A stretch of DNA of 64,000 nt from contig OU015498.1 of assembly GCA_907164885.2 (NCBI GenBank), forward strand, positions 126,611,727 to 126,675,726. The letters are read 5' to 3'. Position 1 is the stretch's first letter. Every line of letters starts with the position of its first letter. Position numbers and translations under genes: made by a program. Shown piece after piece: positions 33,919 to 45,136 of the stretch. The notes beneath the pieces were generated by a model. The model saw only the letters and a program-made list of their open reading frames with translations, did no database searches and was not told where the DNA came from. Source of the stretch: Dolomedes plantarius. Its lineage: Eukaryota; Arthropoda; Arachnida; Araneae; Dolomedidae.

Positions 33919-36203
33919 TATTACAAATCTTACCGCAACTAAAAGATTAAGTTATCGTCTTTCAGAACTTCGGCAATAAGCTTCAGCGGTTATGTAACGC
34001 TCGTTTCCTAAACATCGGAACTTCGTACACGAGCGTATCGTTCACTTCCCTCATGTTCTTTATAATGATCCTTTGTTATTTTAAGTTAACCAGTCATTGT
34101 ATTGTATGCGTCATTCATCATCGGATTAATCGGGATTGTTTCCCGTGTTTACGTCACTCTTTTACATTTGCATTTTTCCAGTAAATAATGTGTTTTCAGG
34201 AAAAAGACACCCTGTCTTATGTAAAAAATCCTTGTTATCTATACTGCGTGGCAGAAGCAGTTGTATGGTATGTGCTTGCTATGTGCTGTAGCTACTGCAA
34301 CCGTAGGTGCGGTTGCTGCTGTAGGATGTTAGCTTGTTTTTTTATAATGCTTTATCTTATTCTTTTTGTAATAAACCATCGAATATTTTTTAAATTCAGT
34401 CCTGCTTATTTATGGGTTTTTTTCAATGGTGAAACATAACGCACTCTGCATTTTGGAAGTTGTTTCCGAGATAAAAAAAACCAATTTACAAAATTTATTA
34501 ATTTCAAAGGAAACAAACTTAGAATTAAATACTTCAACAGCCACATGTTCTGAAAATACTAAAGGTTCTACTTATAATCAAAGAGGCAATGTTATTCAAC
34601 TAACTGTGGAAGAAAATATTGAATCGAAACACATAAAAAATACGAGCTTTATATGCTCAAAAATCCCACACATGAAGAACATTTCAAAATGTAGAAAAAT
34701 ATTGTGAGGCATTAATTTTTAAAATGTACGCAATGATTTTAAAAACGATTACATTTTAGGGTAAAATTTCTGTTATGTATTGAATTTTATATAATTAATT
34801 CATGGCAAAGCTAAATACAGCAAATAAAAGCATAAGGCATCAGCAAAAACTGACAAAAACTTATGTACGTGACATACAAAACAAACAAGAAAAAATAAAT
34901 ACAGCAAGAAAATAGGCTAAAGTTAGCAATGCAAACAAAACAAACATCCATTTGATCAGAAGAAGAAAGATAAAACATGATGACTTACAGTTTTTTCTTT
35001 GAAATATCATATATTACTTTTCTTCTTCTCTCTTATCGCCAGATGTTCCTGAAAAAATTATTTTTACTATTTTTTTATTAATCACTCTTCGTTATTTGTG
35101 CACAATTTACATATTTTATGGCTATCTTACAAAATAGTTTTTTTTCTGTTACACAAAAATCAATAAAAACAAGTCATGTTCTGTTATTATTTTAAAAATT
35201 TTTATAATATTGGATTTTTTTTGGTCATTAGAACTTATTTAAAATTCAACACTATGTGCAACATCAAGATAACGCACAAATATGTAAGAGAGCACGAAAC
35301 TCAGTTATAAACGTAGGAATTTTCAATATTATTTTAAACCAAACTTTCATTTTGCAATCAGAAAAGTAAATTTCAAAGAGGCATATTTGGTGTAATATAT
35401 GAGTAATACAAGAAATAAAGTTAATGCAAGATTTTTTTAAATACTTTGAACTTGTAATAAATTATAAGTAATAAGCTCATACGAAACACTAAAAATATAT
35501 ACCAGTAACCTTAAACCGTATATTACGCAATTGCAAACTGTAAAACAGCTAATGCCGTTTTCAACCCCTTCGCCAGCTATTTTAAGTTAAAAGACAAAAA
35601 TATTAGCAAGAATATGTACCAGAGTTTTAACCATTGTCTGTTTAATTTTATCTTAATTAGTGCAAAATAGACCAATATGTGAGAATCGATCCCTATTATG
35701 TTTCCCGTTACTGATGTACTCAACATAGGACAGAAAACGCTTTTCAAGATGGAAATATTTTGGAAGTTACTCTATACTGCAGTTTTAGAAAATCTGTACG
35801 AAATGCACTAAAATTTAAAAGCCGAGTTCAGTGTACCAGATGAAGCATCTTTTGAGAGTGAGAATTTTAGAATATCTATCTAAAATTATCTAAATTAATA
35901 AACATTTAGAATATCTATCTATCTGGATTATCCGGATATCCGGATAATCCAGATCCGATTTGTAAACATTATTTTTATTTAATGTACACATTATAAAATG
36001 AATTTTAACTATGATAGCAAGAACGTAACTAGAAGTACCCCAATATTCAATTTTAGGTTTGATTCAATGTACAGTTCCTGCATAGATTTTACAATAAATT
36101 ATTGTAATAAAATGCTTTTTGTTAAGTTTAAGAAAGCTTTACTAGACTTACCAATTCTTTGATAAGAAATGATGTGAAAAGTTATTTTTATATTTTTAAT
36201 GTT
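33919..36203. other. Unassigned DNA with a perfect palindrome
   Basis: About 2.3 kb with no recognisable domain. A frame at 34188-34439 has a cysteine cluster (CCSYCNRRCGCCCRM) but no family resemblance and no supporting context. The palindrome at 35921-35954 is listed separately. Confidence 0.45.
35921..35954. repeat. Perfect 34-bp palindrome
   Basis: Centred on CCGGATATCCGG and flanked by ATCTGGATTAT and its inverse. Every base pairs with no loop. GGATTATCCGG-like strings are typical of pogo-family ends and recur at about 36848-36865, so it may be two abutted pogo termini. Confidence 0.9.
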
Positions 36204-36530
36204 TGTAAGGTTTACATAAGATTCGATTCACATGAATCGAACATTTAAGTGAATAAATTAAAGAAGCCGCTTGAGATATGCTAATTTCAAGGCATACGCG
36301 GTTGGTATAAATACCAAGCAGCTAGATTAAAGAGGCGAAGTGTTAAGGAAGTGAAAGGAAGTGTTGATGGAGGACCTAGGTTGATGCTAACCTTCGCGAC
36401 TTCTTCTTAGGCCTAAAGTTTACGTAGCAGCAATGCTGGTTTGACGTTCAAGTATTGTGAGTATTTCAAACTGAATTTCTTTGCAAAGTGTCTATATTGA
36501 AAGAATATGTCTTGCATGAAAGTTAATTAT

Positions 36531-36575
<45 letters not shown>

Positions 36576-36723
36576 CTCGTACTAGTAGTACATATGCTTA
36601 TGTTCAAAAGCAAAGTAATATGTGTCACTTTAAAATAAATGTTTATTAATTTAGAACTGTGTTTGAATCTAATTCATTAGAGTGCCACTTCAAATTATAT
36701 ACACCTAAGTTACGGTAGAAGTG
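36204..36723 (+). repeat. Old LTR, copy B
   Basis: Same family and orientation as copy A. It starts TGTAAGGTTTACATAAG, has TATAAATA at 36306-36313, an internal (TA)n tract at about 36532-36572, and the same ATTATATACACC end. It differs from copy A at about a quarter of sites, so the two are separate old insertions rather than a matched pair. Confidence 0.6.
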
Positions 36724-36839
36724 CTAAAAATCGATAGTCTTGTAAACAATGCTATGTAATTTTGTTATAAAACACATTTCTTTTATCGCAATAAACGGAA
36801 AGTCTGCGTAGTTAAAGATTTTGTTTTGCGTATTAGCCA

Positions 36840-36921
36840 TATTACCCAAATTATCCGGATTTTCTATTACCTGGATTGCCTATCGTCCCATTTAGTCAGG
36901 ATAAACGAGGATCTAATGTAT
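36840..36921 (-). repeat. Possible pogo-like right terminus
   Basis: Read on the minus strand, TACATTAGATCCTCGTTTAT followed by CCTGACTAAATGGG and later ATCCGGATAAT resembles a pogo/Tigger end. The left partner could be the palindrome at 35921-35954, with LTR copy B inserted between. Weak. Confidence 0.35.
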
Positions 36922-37479
36922 TAGTTTATTTCTTGTTATAATTTAACTTTATTTAATACTGTTTCATTTCACTAGCGGTTGGACACCTGAAGGAATTGTT
37001 TTATGTCTTACACCTACCTTAACCAGTTTAGCAACCTGTATATAGACTACAATATTCTTTATAAGTAACACTCGAATAATACAATTGTATAGTATACTTT
37101 TTTTTAAAAAAACCCTGTAAATATATAAACTTGGTCAATATCATACAAGGTTTAGTAGATTTTTTCGTTAACATTGCTATTTCATTTTAAAATTATGGTG
37201 GTTAGCCATTATGTTAAGAAACCCTATTATCTGGTGTGAAAAATGAATGGAGTTATACAGAGACAGCGGATATTGATTTAAGGCTGTTTGATCGATGTAG
37301 TGAACCTGAGCTCTAAATGATCTATTTTGTAAAAAATAAAGATACTTTGTTTTAACGTTAGAACAAAATGATACAGTGTAAAAGGGCTCTTAAAATTTGA
37401 CAGCACTTATGTTTATTTCTAAAATTAATAATCATGTTAAGTTCTAATGATACAAAGTATAAATAACAACGCGATATTG

Positions 37480-37526
37480 GCCTGTGTGTGCGTGTATGTG
37501 TGTGTGTATGTGTGTGTATGTATATA
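37480..37526. repeat. (TG)n/(TA) microsatellite
   Basis: TG-rich tract with CG and TA interruptions, ending in TATATA where the Tc1 element begins. Confidence 0.9.
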
Positions 37527-38934
37527 CACTGCTGGCCACTGTAAATGCAACACCCTGAAGGAAACATGCAAATAACATGAAATTTACAACATGCATTAGC
37601 GGAGGTGAGATATGCAAATGATTAGAATTTCAGCGCAGACGCAAATCACGCGCGCCTGTGGCGCCACTTCAAAGCGCTATTTAAGGCTTGGAGATTTCGA
37701 CGATTTCAAGTTCGCAATTGTGTTTTTCTTGTGGTTTTTTCAAATAAACGATCAATTATGCCTCGTCAAAAACAACGATCATCTTTTGATCAAGTATCCG
37801 AGTTCGACAGAGGTAGGATAGTGGCCTACCGAGATTGTGGATTATCTTTCAGGGAAATCGGTAGTCGTGTTGGACGAAACCAAACAACTGTAATGCGGAT
37901 ATGTGATCGTTGGATGAAGGAGGGTACGACGGACCGGCGTGTTCGATCGCATCCACCTCAGCGCACCACTTCACGTGATGACAGGCAAATTGTGCGCATG
38001 ACAGTGACGGATCGCTCAGTCACACCACGAACCATAGCACAGCACATGCAGTCTGTAACGCATCATCCAGTGTCTGCGCGTACCATCCGACGCCGTTTAC
38101 AGCAGAGTGGTCTGTCCGCAAGACGTCCATTGCTTTGTCTACCCTTGACGCAGAACCACAGTCGTCTCCGCCGCCAATGGTGCGATGACAGAAGGATGTG
38201 GACGGCAGAATGGAATGAAATTGTCTTTACTGACGAGTCACGCTTCTGTCTGCAACACCACGATGGTCGCATTCGAATCTGGAGACACCGTGAAGAGAGG
38301 ATGCTGAACAGCTGCGTTATGCACCGCCACACTGGTCCTGCACCGGGTATTATGGTATGGGGCGGTATTGGATATCACTCTCGCACACCTCTATTACGCA
38401 TTGCCGGTACTTTATACAGCCAGCGCTACATCTCCGAGGTGTTGGAGCCAGTTGTCCTTCCTTACCTTCAGGGCTCACCCACAGCCATATTTCAACAGGA
38501 TAATGCGCGACTACACGTGGCACGCATTGTCCAACGGTTCTTCGTCAATCGCCAGATTGAATTGCTTCCCTGGCCGCCTCGCTCTCCGGATCTTTCGCCG
38601 ATAGAAAACATGTGGTCCATGGTTGCTCTACGATTGACCCAGATTCCATCCCCAGCTGCCACAGCAGATCAACTTTGGCAACGTGTGGAATCTGCTTGGT
38701 CTGCTGTACCCCAAGAACTCATCCAAAGTCTCTTTGACTCAATGCCGAGGCGTGTGGCAGCGGTGATCTCCAACAATGGCGGCTACTCTGACTACTGATT
38801 TTGGCAGGAACCACACTTCACAGAAGTCTATAAATTTAATCATTTGATACTTGGTCAACATGTTATCTACAAAATAAATTTTGTTGTGATATATCTTGTC
38901 TTTCTTGGTGTTGCAATTTTGGTGGCCAGCAGTG
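37527..38934 (+). mobile_element. Tc1-like element, copy 2 (structurally intact)
   Basis: A 1,408-base element with the ends CACTGCTGGCCACTGTAAAT and (reverse strand) CACTGCTGGCCACCAAAATT, TA on each side, and one uninterrupted transposase gene. This is the only autonomous-looking DNA transposon in the window. It landed 8 bases from an older Tc1 relic at 38943. Confidence 0.96.
37758..38798 (+). CDS. Tc1-like DD34E transposase, intact frame
   Basis: A 346-residue transposase that would bind the element's ends, excise it and reinsert it at TA. Residues 1-125 form the paired-like double helix-turn-helix (FREIGSRVGRNQTTVMRICD; VSARTIRRRLQQSGLSARRP), with a basic linker RRVRSHPPQRTT. The DDE catalytic domain has D159 (FTDESRF), D248 (QQDNARLH) and E283 (SPIENMW), with 34 residues between the last two. 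The glycine-rich MVWGGIGYH is present. The ATG at 37758 gives MPRQKQRSSF, the same start as the sister copy. One departure is L in QQDNARLH where relatives, including copy 1, have P. Length is normal and no stop interrupts it. Confidence 0.95.
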   Translation: MPRQKQRSSFDQVSEFDRGRIVAYRDCGLSFREIGSRVGRNQTTVMRICDRWMKEGTTDRRVRSHPPQRTTSRDDRQIVRMTVTDRSVTPRTIAQHMQSVTHHPVSARTIRRRLQQSGLSARRPLLCLPLTQNHSRLRRQWCDDRRMWTAEWNEIVFTDESRFCLQHHDGRIRIWRHREERMLNSCVMHRHTGPAPGIMVWGGIGYHSRTPLLRIAGTLYSQRYISEVLEPVVLPYLQGSPTAIFQQDNARLHVARIVQRFFVNRQIELLPWPPRSPDLSPIENMWSMVALRLTQIPSPAATADQLWQRVESAWSAVPQELIQSLFDSMPRRVAAVISNNGGYSDY

Positions 38935-38942
38935 TATATATA

Positions 38943-40192
38943 CTGGTGGATATCTAAATAATGGAAACACTTAGAAACATCATGAAATCCATTATTAATC
39001 CGAAGCTGAATCACCTTTGTCATGTAATACCACCTGATTTTACCTTGGAATTGGATTATACAAGTCATGAAGAGTGGTTAAGAATATGTTATACCATTCT
39101 TCATTGAAAAATCATGAAAGTTCGTGTAGAGATGCTGTGGTGTATGTCGATACCTAGTTGGAGGATATATAGTGGAGAGGGAGATTGTACAGGGAAATAT
39201 AAGATATTTGATTTCTTTTTCATGCTCTTCAAACGAATACATGATAGATTTAGCAGTATGTTTAGGGGGATTATCATCCTGGAGAACGCCATCGCCTGAA
39301 AGAAGCAATGTTTGCACCATATGATGGGCTAGTGAGCTACAATTTTGAAGTAGTTCTTCCCATTCAATCTCCCTTTTAGGGTTACAATAGGGCCTGAAGA
39401 AAACCATGATATGTCATCTCAAACCCTGATAGATCTACCTCCATGATTGAAGGTTGAGATGAGACAGCCAGAATCTTACGCTTGTGCAGGTGTTCTCGAG
39501 ACATACGCACGTCTTGTTGCGAGGAACAATGTGAACAACGATTCATCGGACCAAATGCCTTTTATAGATATATTAATCGACCAGGATTTGCACTCGTGGC
39601 AACATTGTGGACGATATTTTGTATTAGCATCTATTACGAGTGGTTTGGGAATAGCTACTTTTCCATAAATGCTTTGTTTGGGAAGTTTCCTTCTACCTCT
39701 GATGGTTGATACAGGAACAGGCAGATGCACGTTGAGCTATTCGGTCATTTTAGTTGCAGGTGTTTTCCTTCTTCATGTCACAATCCGCTTGAATACCTCG
39801 TCCGTCTCTTTCACCCAGCTCTCTTTTTCATCCACTATTCTGTTTGGCAAAGGATGTTTTTCCGTGCACTGTGTATGCTGTCATGACTTACGGTACCATA
39901 GCTCGAAAAATACCAAATAGCCTGGGGGTTGCAGAAACAGATACTCCAATTTAAACGGGCTCAAACAATTTTCCCCTTTTCGCAAGGTCTGCAAGTTTTG
40001 ACATTTTATGCTGTTTCCCCAAAAAGCACGACGCTCTTAGCTTTATTACTGCTACCTGACAGTAGAATAATGCATACACTATATTATATAAAAAAAATAC
40101 CAATGGCCAGACTTGTTTTTTAAGGAATACTAAGCACATCTATAAAAACCACTGATATTGATAGCTGTTTCCATAATCTTGATAATCACTTG
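38943..40192 (-). mobile_element. Tc1-like relic, second family
   Basis: Ends CTGGTGGATATCTAAATAAT and (reverse strand) CAAGTGATTATCAAGATTAT share the AATGGAAACA/TATGGAAACA block and lie beside TA. The left 220 bases match the fragment at 58994-59213. The minus strand carries transposase pieces. Confidence 0.8.
39078..39920 (-). pseudogene. Tc1-like transposase pseudogene
   Basis: Read from 39920 leftward. A frame at 39730-39476 has VSTIRGRRKL, then YRPQCCHECKSW and GIWSDESLFTLF (first catalytic D), ending in RRAYVSRTP. A second frame at 39407-39078 has LLSGDGVLQDDNPPKHTAKS (second catalytic D) and YSFEEHEKEIKYLIFP. The segment that should hold SPDLNIIEPLW-like sequence is scrambled. The N-terminal DNA-binding part is scarcely readable. 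Broken across at least two frames, it is inactive. Confidence 0.82.
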
Positions 40193-40497
40193 TAGATATA
40201 TACAGGGCTTTTTTTCTGGGTGTACGCTGGGATATGGTGTATCCCCACCATTTTTAAGTATCATTTTGGCTTAATGTAACCCAAATTGTAAGAAACTTAC
40301 CAAGCATTTGTTAATATATAGCAAAAAGTATTTTTTTAATTGCAAGTTTTTGTTCCCCTGTGACGTGACGTGTAAAAACACGGTACTAAAATTACGCAAC
40401 TTTATTTGAGAAAACACAGTATATCTACCTAATTTTTTTAAAAAATAGCATTGTTTATATATATATATATATGTATATATATATAAGGCCTCTTTTG
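40193..40497. other. Short unassigned stretch with (TA)n
   Basis: No coding sequence. A (TA)n tract with one G lies at 40457-40485, just left of the BEL/Pao LTR. Confidence 0.5.
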
Positions 40498-40701
40498 ACT
40501 ATAGTTTCGTGCTTAAATTAGCTGACGGACCAACATCAATGTTTACTGCAAAATTAACTTTATTTTTATTTCTCCGCTAACGGGAGGCAGAGTAGCTGAC
40601 GACCGCTGTCAAGCGGTGCTTTCGTACTTCTACTTATTTTTACATATTGCCGCTAGCACACGGATGCATCTCATGACACTAAAGGGTTATATGACGTAAC
40701 A
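40498..40701 (-). repeat. BEL/Pao 3' LTR
   Basis: On the minus strand it starts TGTTACGTCATATAACCC. It is 204 bases long, lacks the GAGG present in the other LTR and differs at roughly ten further sites. It contains AATAAA on the minus strand. Confidence 0.88.
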
Positions 40702-40890
40702 TACACCCCGAGTTGAAATCGAATGTTTCAACAATTATAACACATAAATTGTCATCAAAATCCAATACACATATTACAATTACAGTTATAAAAACAAATA
40801 AACAAATTTTACAAAAAAATGGTGATACTATGCAAAGTAAAAGAAAAGTTATATACAATTATATACAGTCTGAAAAGTTCTATATAAATT

Positions 40891-41175
40891 CTATTTACAG
40901 TCTATAGGTAATAAACAAACTTGATTTATACCCCTGTTGAAGATACCCTCAGAAGTTTTTACCCAAACGACACTGACCTTTCCATCAGAGCCCTTTACAA
41001 CTTCATGTATACGTCCTAAATTCCGTTTATAAGGTGGCAAATTGCTATCCTTTAGTAATATAATGTCGTTCGGATTTACAGTATCCTTAGTAAATTTCCA
41101 TTTATTTCGTGATTGTAAATGATTCAAGTAATCTCTCGACCAATTTTTCCAGACCATTTGAACTGATTTGGTCAT
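40891..41175 (-). pseudogene. BEL/Pao integrase C-terminal domain (DUF5641-like)
   Basis: A frame with QMVWKNWSRDYLNHLQSRNKW, DIILLKDSNLPPYKRNLGRI and VVWVKTSEGIFNRGINQVCL (read in pieces). This is the conserved tail after the integrase core in BEL/Pao polyproteins, probably a chromatin or DNA contact module. The stop lies about 190 bases before the 3' LTR, the normal polyprotein end. It is separated from the core by out-of-frame sequence. Confidence 0.85.
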
Positions 41176-41339
41176 TTTTTTTTTCTGGATAAATAATTAT
41201 CTTTATTTTCTGTTAAATTTGGATCTGGTATCGAAATTAATGGACGGCCAATTAAGAAATGTCCAGGTGATAATGCATTATAATCATTCGGATCTGTAGA
41301 AATAGGCATAATAGGTCTACTATTGAGAATACCCTCTAT

Positions 41340-41531
41340 TTATGTTGTTACAATTAAGAATTCTTCGAATGTAAGTCTTGTAGAACCCACTGCTCTTTTA
41401 AAGTGATATTTAAACAATTTGACACCTGATTCCCATAACCCTCCAAAATTTGAGGACCGAGGTGGGATGAATTTCCATTTAATTCCTTCTGTGACTAAAT
41501 AATTTACAAACATTTCAGAAGGTTTACTCAT
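41340..41531 (-). pseudogene. BEL/Pao integrase core, E region
   Basis: The frame FVNYLVTEGIKWKFIPPRSS then NFGGLWESGVKLFKYH carries the glutamate of the DDE integrase core in its usual GGLWE context. A stop after IVTT at 41340 and a stop upstream at the junction with the zinc-finger part show that the polyprotein is broken here. Confidence 0.85.
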
Positions 41532-41588
41532 TAGTTTACTTAATTTTTTTATCTCAGAATTAGCCCCTATGAAATTCTCGGCGTTGTC

Positions 41589-42176
41589 CTAAAATATACA
41601 AAAACTTTTTCCACGTCTATCGAAAAAGCGTTTCAGTGTCGCAATTAATGCGTTTGAAGTTAGATGTGTGACCACTTCTAAATGAATCGCTTTAGTGGCA
41701 AAACACACAAATACTGCGACATGTACCTTTTGAAATATACCCTTGCGTTGACCCTTATACTTGATTAAAAAAGGGCCACAGAAATCAATCCCGCAATGAG
41801 AAAATGGAGGACTAGGATTGACTCTTTCCGCAGGCAAGTTTCCTAGTAGTTGGTTGGAACTAATGGGCTTGGTTTTGAAACACGTAACACATTCGTTAAC
41901 AATTTTCCTTCCGAAACTTCTTCCTCCAGTTGGCCAAAATTCTTGCCTGACACAATGCAACAAAGCCTGAGGGCCTAAGTGTAAATATTTCCTATGGAGA
42001 AATTCCATTATATTTTTTGTAAGTTTGTGTCTAGATGGCAAAAGTTTTGGATGTTTAGTATTTTCATTTACATTAGCATTTTGAAACCTACCACCTACAC
42101 GAAGAATTTTATTGTTATCCAGAAATGGATTTAAGTTGGTTAATTTACCAAATTTAATAGGTTTGAGTTTAGTCAA
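41589..42176 (-). pseudogene. BEL/Pao integrase zinc finger and first catalytic D
   Basis: Contains ILRVGGRFQNANV (start of the integrase region), HKLTKNIMEFLHRKYLHLGP and CVTCFKTKP (the HHCC zinc finger), SHCGIDFCGPF (first catalytic D) and FVCFATKAIHLEVVTHLTSN. It ends at a stop after KSFCIF where the next D motif should begin. Confidence 0.9.
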
Positions 42177-42329
42177 ACCTATTAAATTTAGAAATTTCCT
42201 CAGAAAATTCAGCTTGTTGAACCAATCTTACCAAGACATCCGATGCATGATTGAGCTCCTCTGTTGTTAGTCTACCTACCTTGCGCTCCTTTAAATTTCT
42301 AACATTTTGATAAAATCTGAAAATGTAAC

Positions 42330-43433
42330 TTAAAATACGACAAATTTTATGAAAGTATTACTTAAATTTAAAATATTATCAAGAAAATCAATTTTTGTAT
42401 CCCCTAATAAAGCTATTGGAACAGGAGGTTTCAGTTCCTTATTATATAAATCATCATTTTGATTATCCCAGTCACTTGAAGATAGAATGTCTGAGTTTAA
42501 ACAAGTGGGGCCATGCCACCACGAAGAGTTCTGCAATAACTCAGCAGCTGATGCACCACGTGATATAACATCTGCCAGATTGTCTGAAGAGGGAATATAA
42601 CTCCAGTCATAGTTAGGACACAAGGAATTTATCAGAATCACTCTATTAGACACAAAGGTCTTTAACTTTTCCGGAGGTGTACGAATCCACGCCAAAGTCA
42701 TGGTGGAATCGCTCCACATGTATATGTGGTTAATGGGAATTTGTAGGATTGGCACCAACCTAGACACGAGGCGAGCCAATAACAAAGCAGCGGAGAGCTC
42801 AAGACGATGAATAGTTGATTTCTTAATTGGACAAACTCTTGATTTGCTGCACAATAATTTTTTTTTCACTTCTCCGTTGATGCGTTTAGAAGATATGTAA
42901 ATTGTTGCACCGTAAGATTTTTCTGATGCATCACAAAAACAGTGCAGGTCAATGGTAGCAGCATTTCGAAGAAGGACAAACCTTGGAATATGCAGCTGAT
43001 TGACATCAGGTAACTGTTTTAAAAATTGCAACCATTCATTTAATTCGTTTGGTGGGATGGGATCATTCCACATGAGCTTCAAGTGCCAAAGTCCTTGCAG
43101 AAGTATTTTCGCCTTTGCGACAACTGGACCGATAAGACCTAATGGGTCGAACAGTCTGGCGATAGTTGAAAGAACGTCACGTTTTGTGTAGCTCTCTGAA
43201 TGTTGTACTGCGACTCTAAATGTGAAATTGTCAGACATATGTTGCCACAGCATGCCAAGTGTTTTAACAGTGGGCAAGTCTGATGAAAATGCATATTCTT
43301 CAATTTTGTTGTCATTTAATAAGTCAGGGTTATTAGACACCCACTTGTGCAGTTCCATACCTCCTTTAGACAAGTCTTGAGTAAACTGAATTTGCAAGTC
43401 CTTTGCTTCTTCTAAACTATCTGATACCGACAA
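42330..43433 (-). pseudogene. BEL/Pao reverse transcriptase end and RNase H
   Basis: The longest open stretch of the element, 367 codons. It continues directly from the YVDD active site (43434-43445, in phase: TYVDDILSVSDSLEEA), through the thumb and connection (RDVLSTIARLFDPLGLIGPV), then RNase H-like sequence DLHCFCDASEKSYGA, IHRLELSAALLLARLV and MWSDSTMTLAWIRTPPEKLK, and VADVISRG-like LADVISRGASAAEL. It ends in a stop after KFVVF. The catalytic residues are present in this part. Confidence 0.92.
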
Positions 43434-43466
43434 AATGTCATCTACATAAGTATAATTGATTAGTGC

Positions 43467-43958
43467 TCAGGACGTCTTGTAATAATTATTTTGTTCATCT
43501 TCAGCTAGTGCCTTTAGAGTTCTTGTCGCTAGAAACGGAGCCCAAGCTGTACCATAAGTGACAGTTTTAAGTCTGTGTGTCTCCACTGGAGCACAAAGAG
43601 TTGGTTTCCACACTATCATTTGTAAATTTCTATCCCTGTCATCTACAAGAATCTGTCTGTACATCTTTTTTATGTCCGCACTGAAAGCATATTTATAAGT
43701 ACGGAATCTCGCTATTATAGAAAATAATTCTTGTTGTACTGTCCCACCATTCAGCAATATGCAATTCAGAGAAATTCCACTGTTTGATTTTGATGAAGCG
43801 TCAAACACGACGCGATGTGGTGTTGATGTGCTTTCTGGGCGAAAGACAGCGTGGTGTGGAATATAATATCTTTCCTTAGGACACTTATCATTGATCACTC
43901 TTTCCATATGGCCAAGAGAAATATATTCATCCATAAAAGATTTATATAATGTGCCCAT
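43467..43958 (-). pseudogene. BEL/Pao reverse transcriptase, palm N-terminal part
   Basis: The frame contains YYIPHHAVFRPESTSTPHRV, VFDASSKSNSGISLNCIL and YAFSADIKKMYRQILVDDRD (first catalytic Asp), LQMIVW and LKTVTYGTAWAPFLATRTLK. It stops after YYKTS at 43467, about 20 bases before YVDD. Confidence 0.92.
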
Positions 43959-44003
43959 TGTCTTGCTTTTATCTAATTTTTTCCAAAGTAAGTTTAAACG
44001 CCT

Positions 44004-44569
44004 TTATGCGATTTCTCTAGAATCCCCTAAAGTGCGCAGTTTTTCTTTAATAATTGGTAATCTCACAATGTACCTTCCTGTTTTCTCTGTTTTAACTGTA
44101 GAACTAAAATGTTCTTCACAGTACTGTTTTTCAAATGGTTTTGAGTCATCTGAATTTCTTATACGATCTCCACGAAAGGTTTCTATTTCAAAGAAATGTT
44201 TTACAACCTCATCTAAGTTTTCAGATTCTGAAATTAGACCAGAAAAATAATAAGAATCTGTATTTTTGATCGACCCTGTAACTAGATATCCGAAAACACT
44301 GTTTTGCAATAATAATGAACCGTCATACGATCTGAATTTTTCTGCCTTTAACAAATCAAAAAATAATTCACAACCCATCAATACACTGATTTGCTAGGGA
44401 CATTGAAATCTGCATCAGCAAGTTTTATTTCATTGGGAAAATAAATACTGGATATATCAATTCGTTGAGTAGGCGTTAACCCAGTAATACGAGGCAAAAT
44501 AAAAAATGATAAAGTTCGGTTAAAATCACCCTCTTCATTAGCTATTTTTGCTGTGGTTTTATTTTTCAC
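44004..44569 (-). pseudogene. BEL/Pao protease-RT linker, two frames
   Basis: Two adjoining frames (44569-44378 and 44381-44004) have RTLSFFILPRITGLTPTQRI, DISSIYFPNEIKLADADFNV, GCELFFDLLKAEKF and FGYLVTGSIK, then VVKHFFEIETF and HFSSTVKTEKTGRYIVRLPI. These are standard BEL/Pao signposts between protease and reverse transcriptase. A frame change at about 44380 breaks them. Confidence 0.85.
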
Positions 44570-44614
44570 AAAGAATTCACCACAATTTATTCCCGAAATC
44601 GCTGTGTTAACTTT

Positions 44615-45136
44615 TTATTTATTTAATCCTAATGATTCAGCTGTTTCCGAGGTCATGATGGATATACTGGAGACACTATCCAAAATCCCTTTTACTTTTA
44701 TTTTTTCTCCAAATTTGTTTTCAATATATAAGCTGACTGTGCAGAGAAACGCACTATGTTTGGAATTAGCGACTAGAGACGATTGCATAACATGTGGGGC
44801 ATTTGGCGCCAGCCTCGTATCCGAAGGCAATGATTCATCCACCTGAGAACAATTTTTACAGTTCGAAAGCGGTACTTTCGATTCCGACGGAACATGAACT
44901 AGAGAATTGGGACCTGATTTTTTACAAATTCTGCAGACAAATGTTGATTTACAGGGTGCATTATGAATCTTTAAATAATTTTTATACAATTTGTTTTCAT
45001 TTAATATTTCTATACTTTTATGAACACTCATATTCAAAAATTTCGAACATCGGTACAACGGATGCTCTATGTTACACAAAACGCAGGGTTTGACATAACT
45101 TTTTTGTTTATTTTGATTAACGAGTAAATTGTTCAC
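44615..45136 (-). pseudogene. BEL/Pao zinc knuckles and aspartic protease
   Basis: Contains CVLCNIEHPLYRCSKF (CCHC-like knuckle), CRICKKSGPNSLVH (second cysteine motif) and then the protease start FLCTVSLYIENKFGEKIKVK followed by GILDSVSSISIMTSETAESL. The family expects D-S-G at the active site and here it is D-S-V, so the protease of this copy is probably dead even apart from the frame breaks. Confidence 0.87.

Noticed and set aside
34188..34439. Cysteine-rich 83-codon frame as a small secreted peptide or toxin-like gene
   Set aside because: Cysteines cluster in one low-complexity patch, there is no signal peptide or cysteine framework, and no promoter or splice context.
31142..36723. Treating the two old LTRs as the pair of one 5.6-kb retrotransposon
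   Set aside because: They differ at about a quarter of positions, the sequence between them has no gag or pol, and it contains unrelated elements; no target duplication joins the outer flanks.
38943..39170. Whether 38943-39170 and 58994-59213 are a single split element
   Set aside because: The 38943 element has its own second terminus at 40192; the 58994 copy is an independent truncated fragment of the same family.
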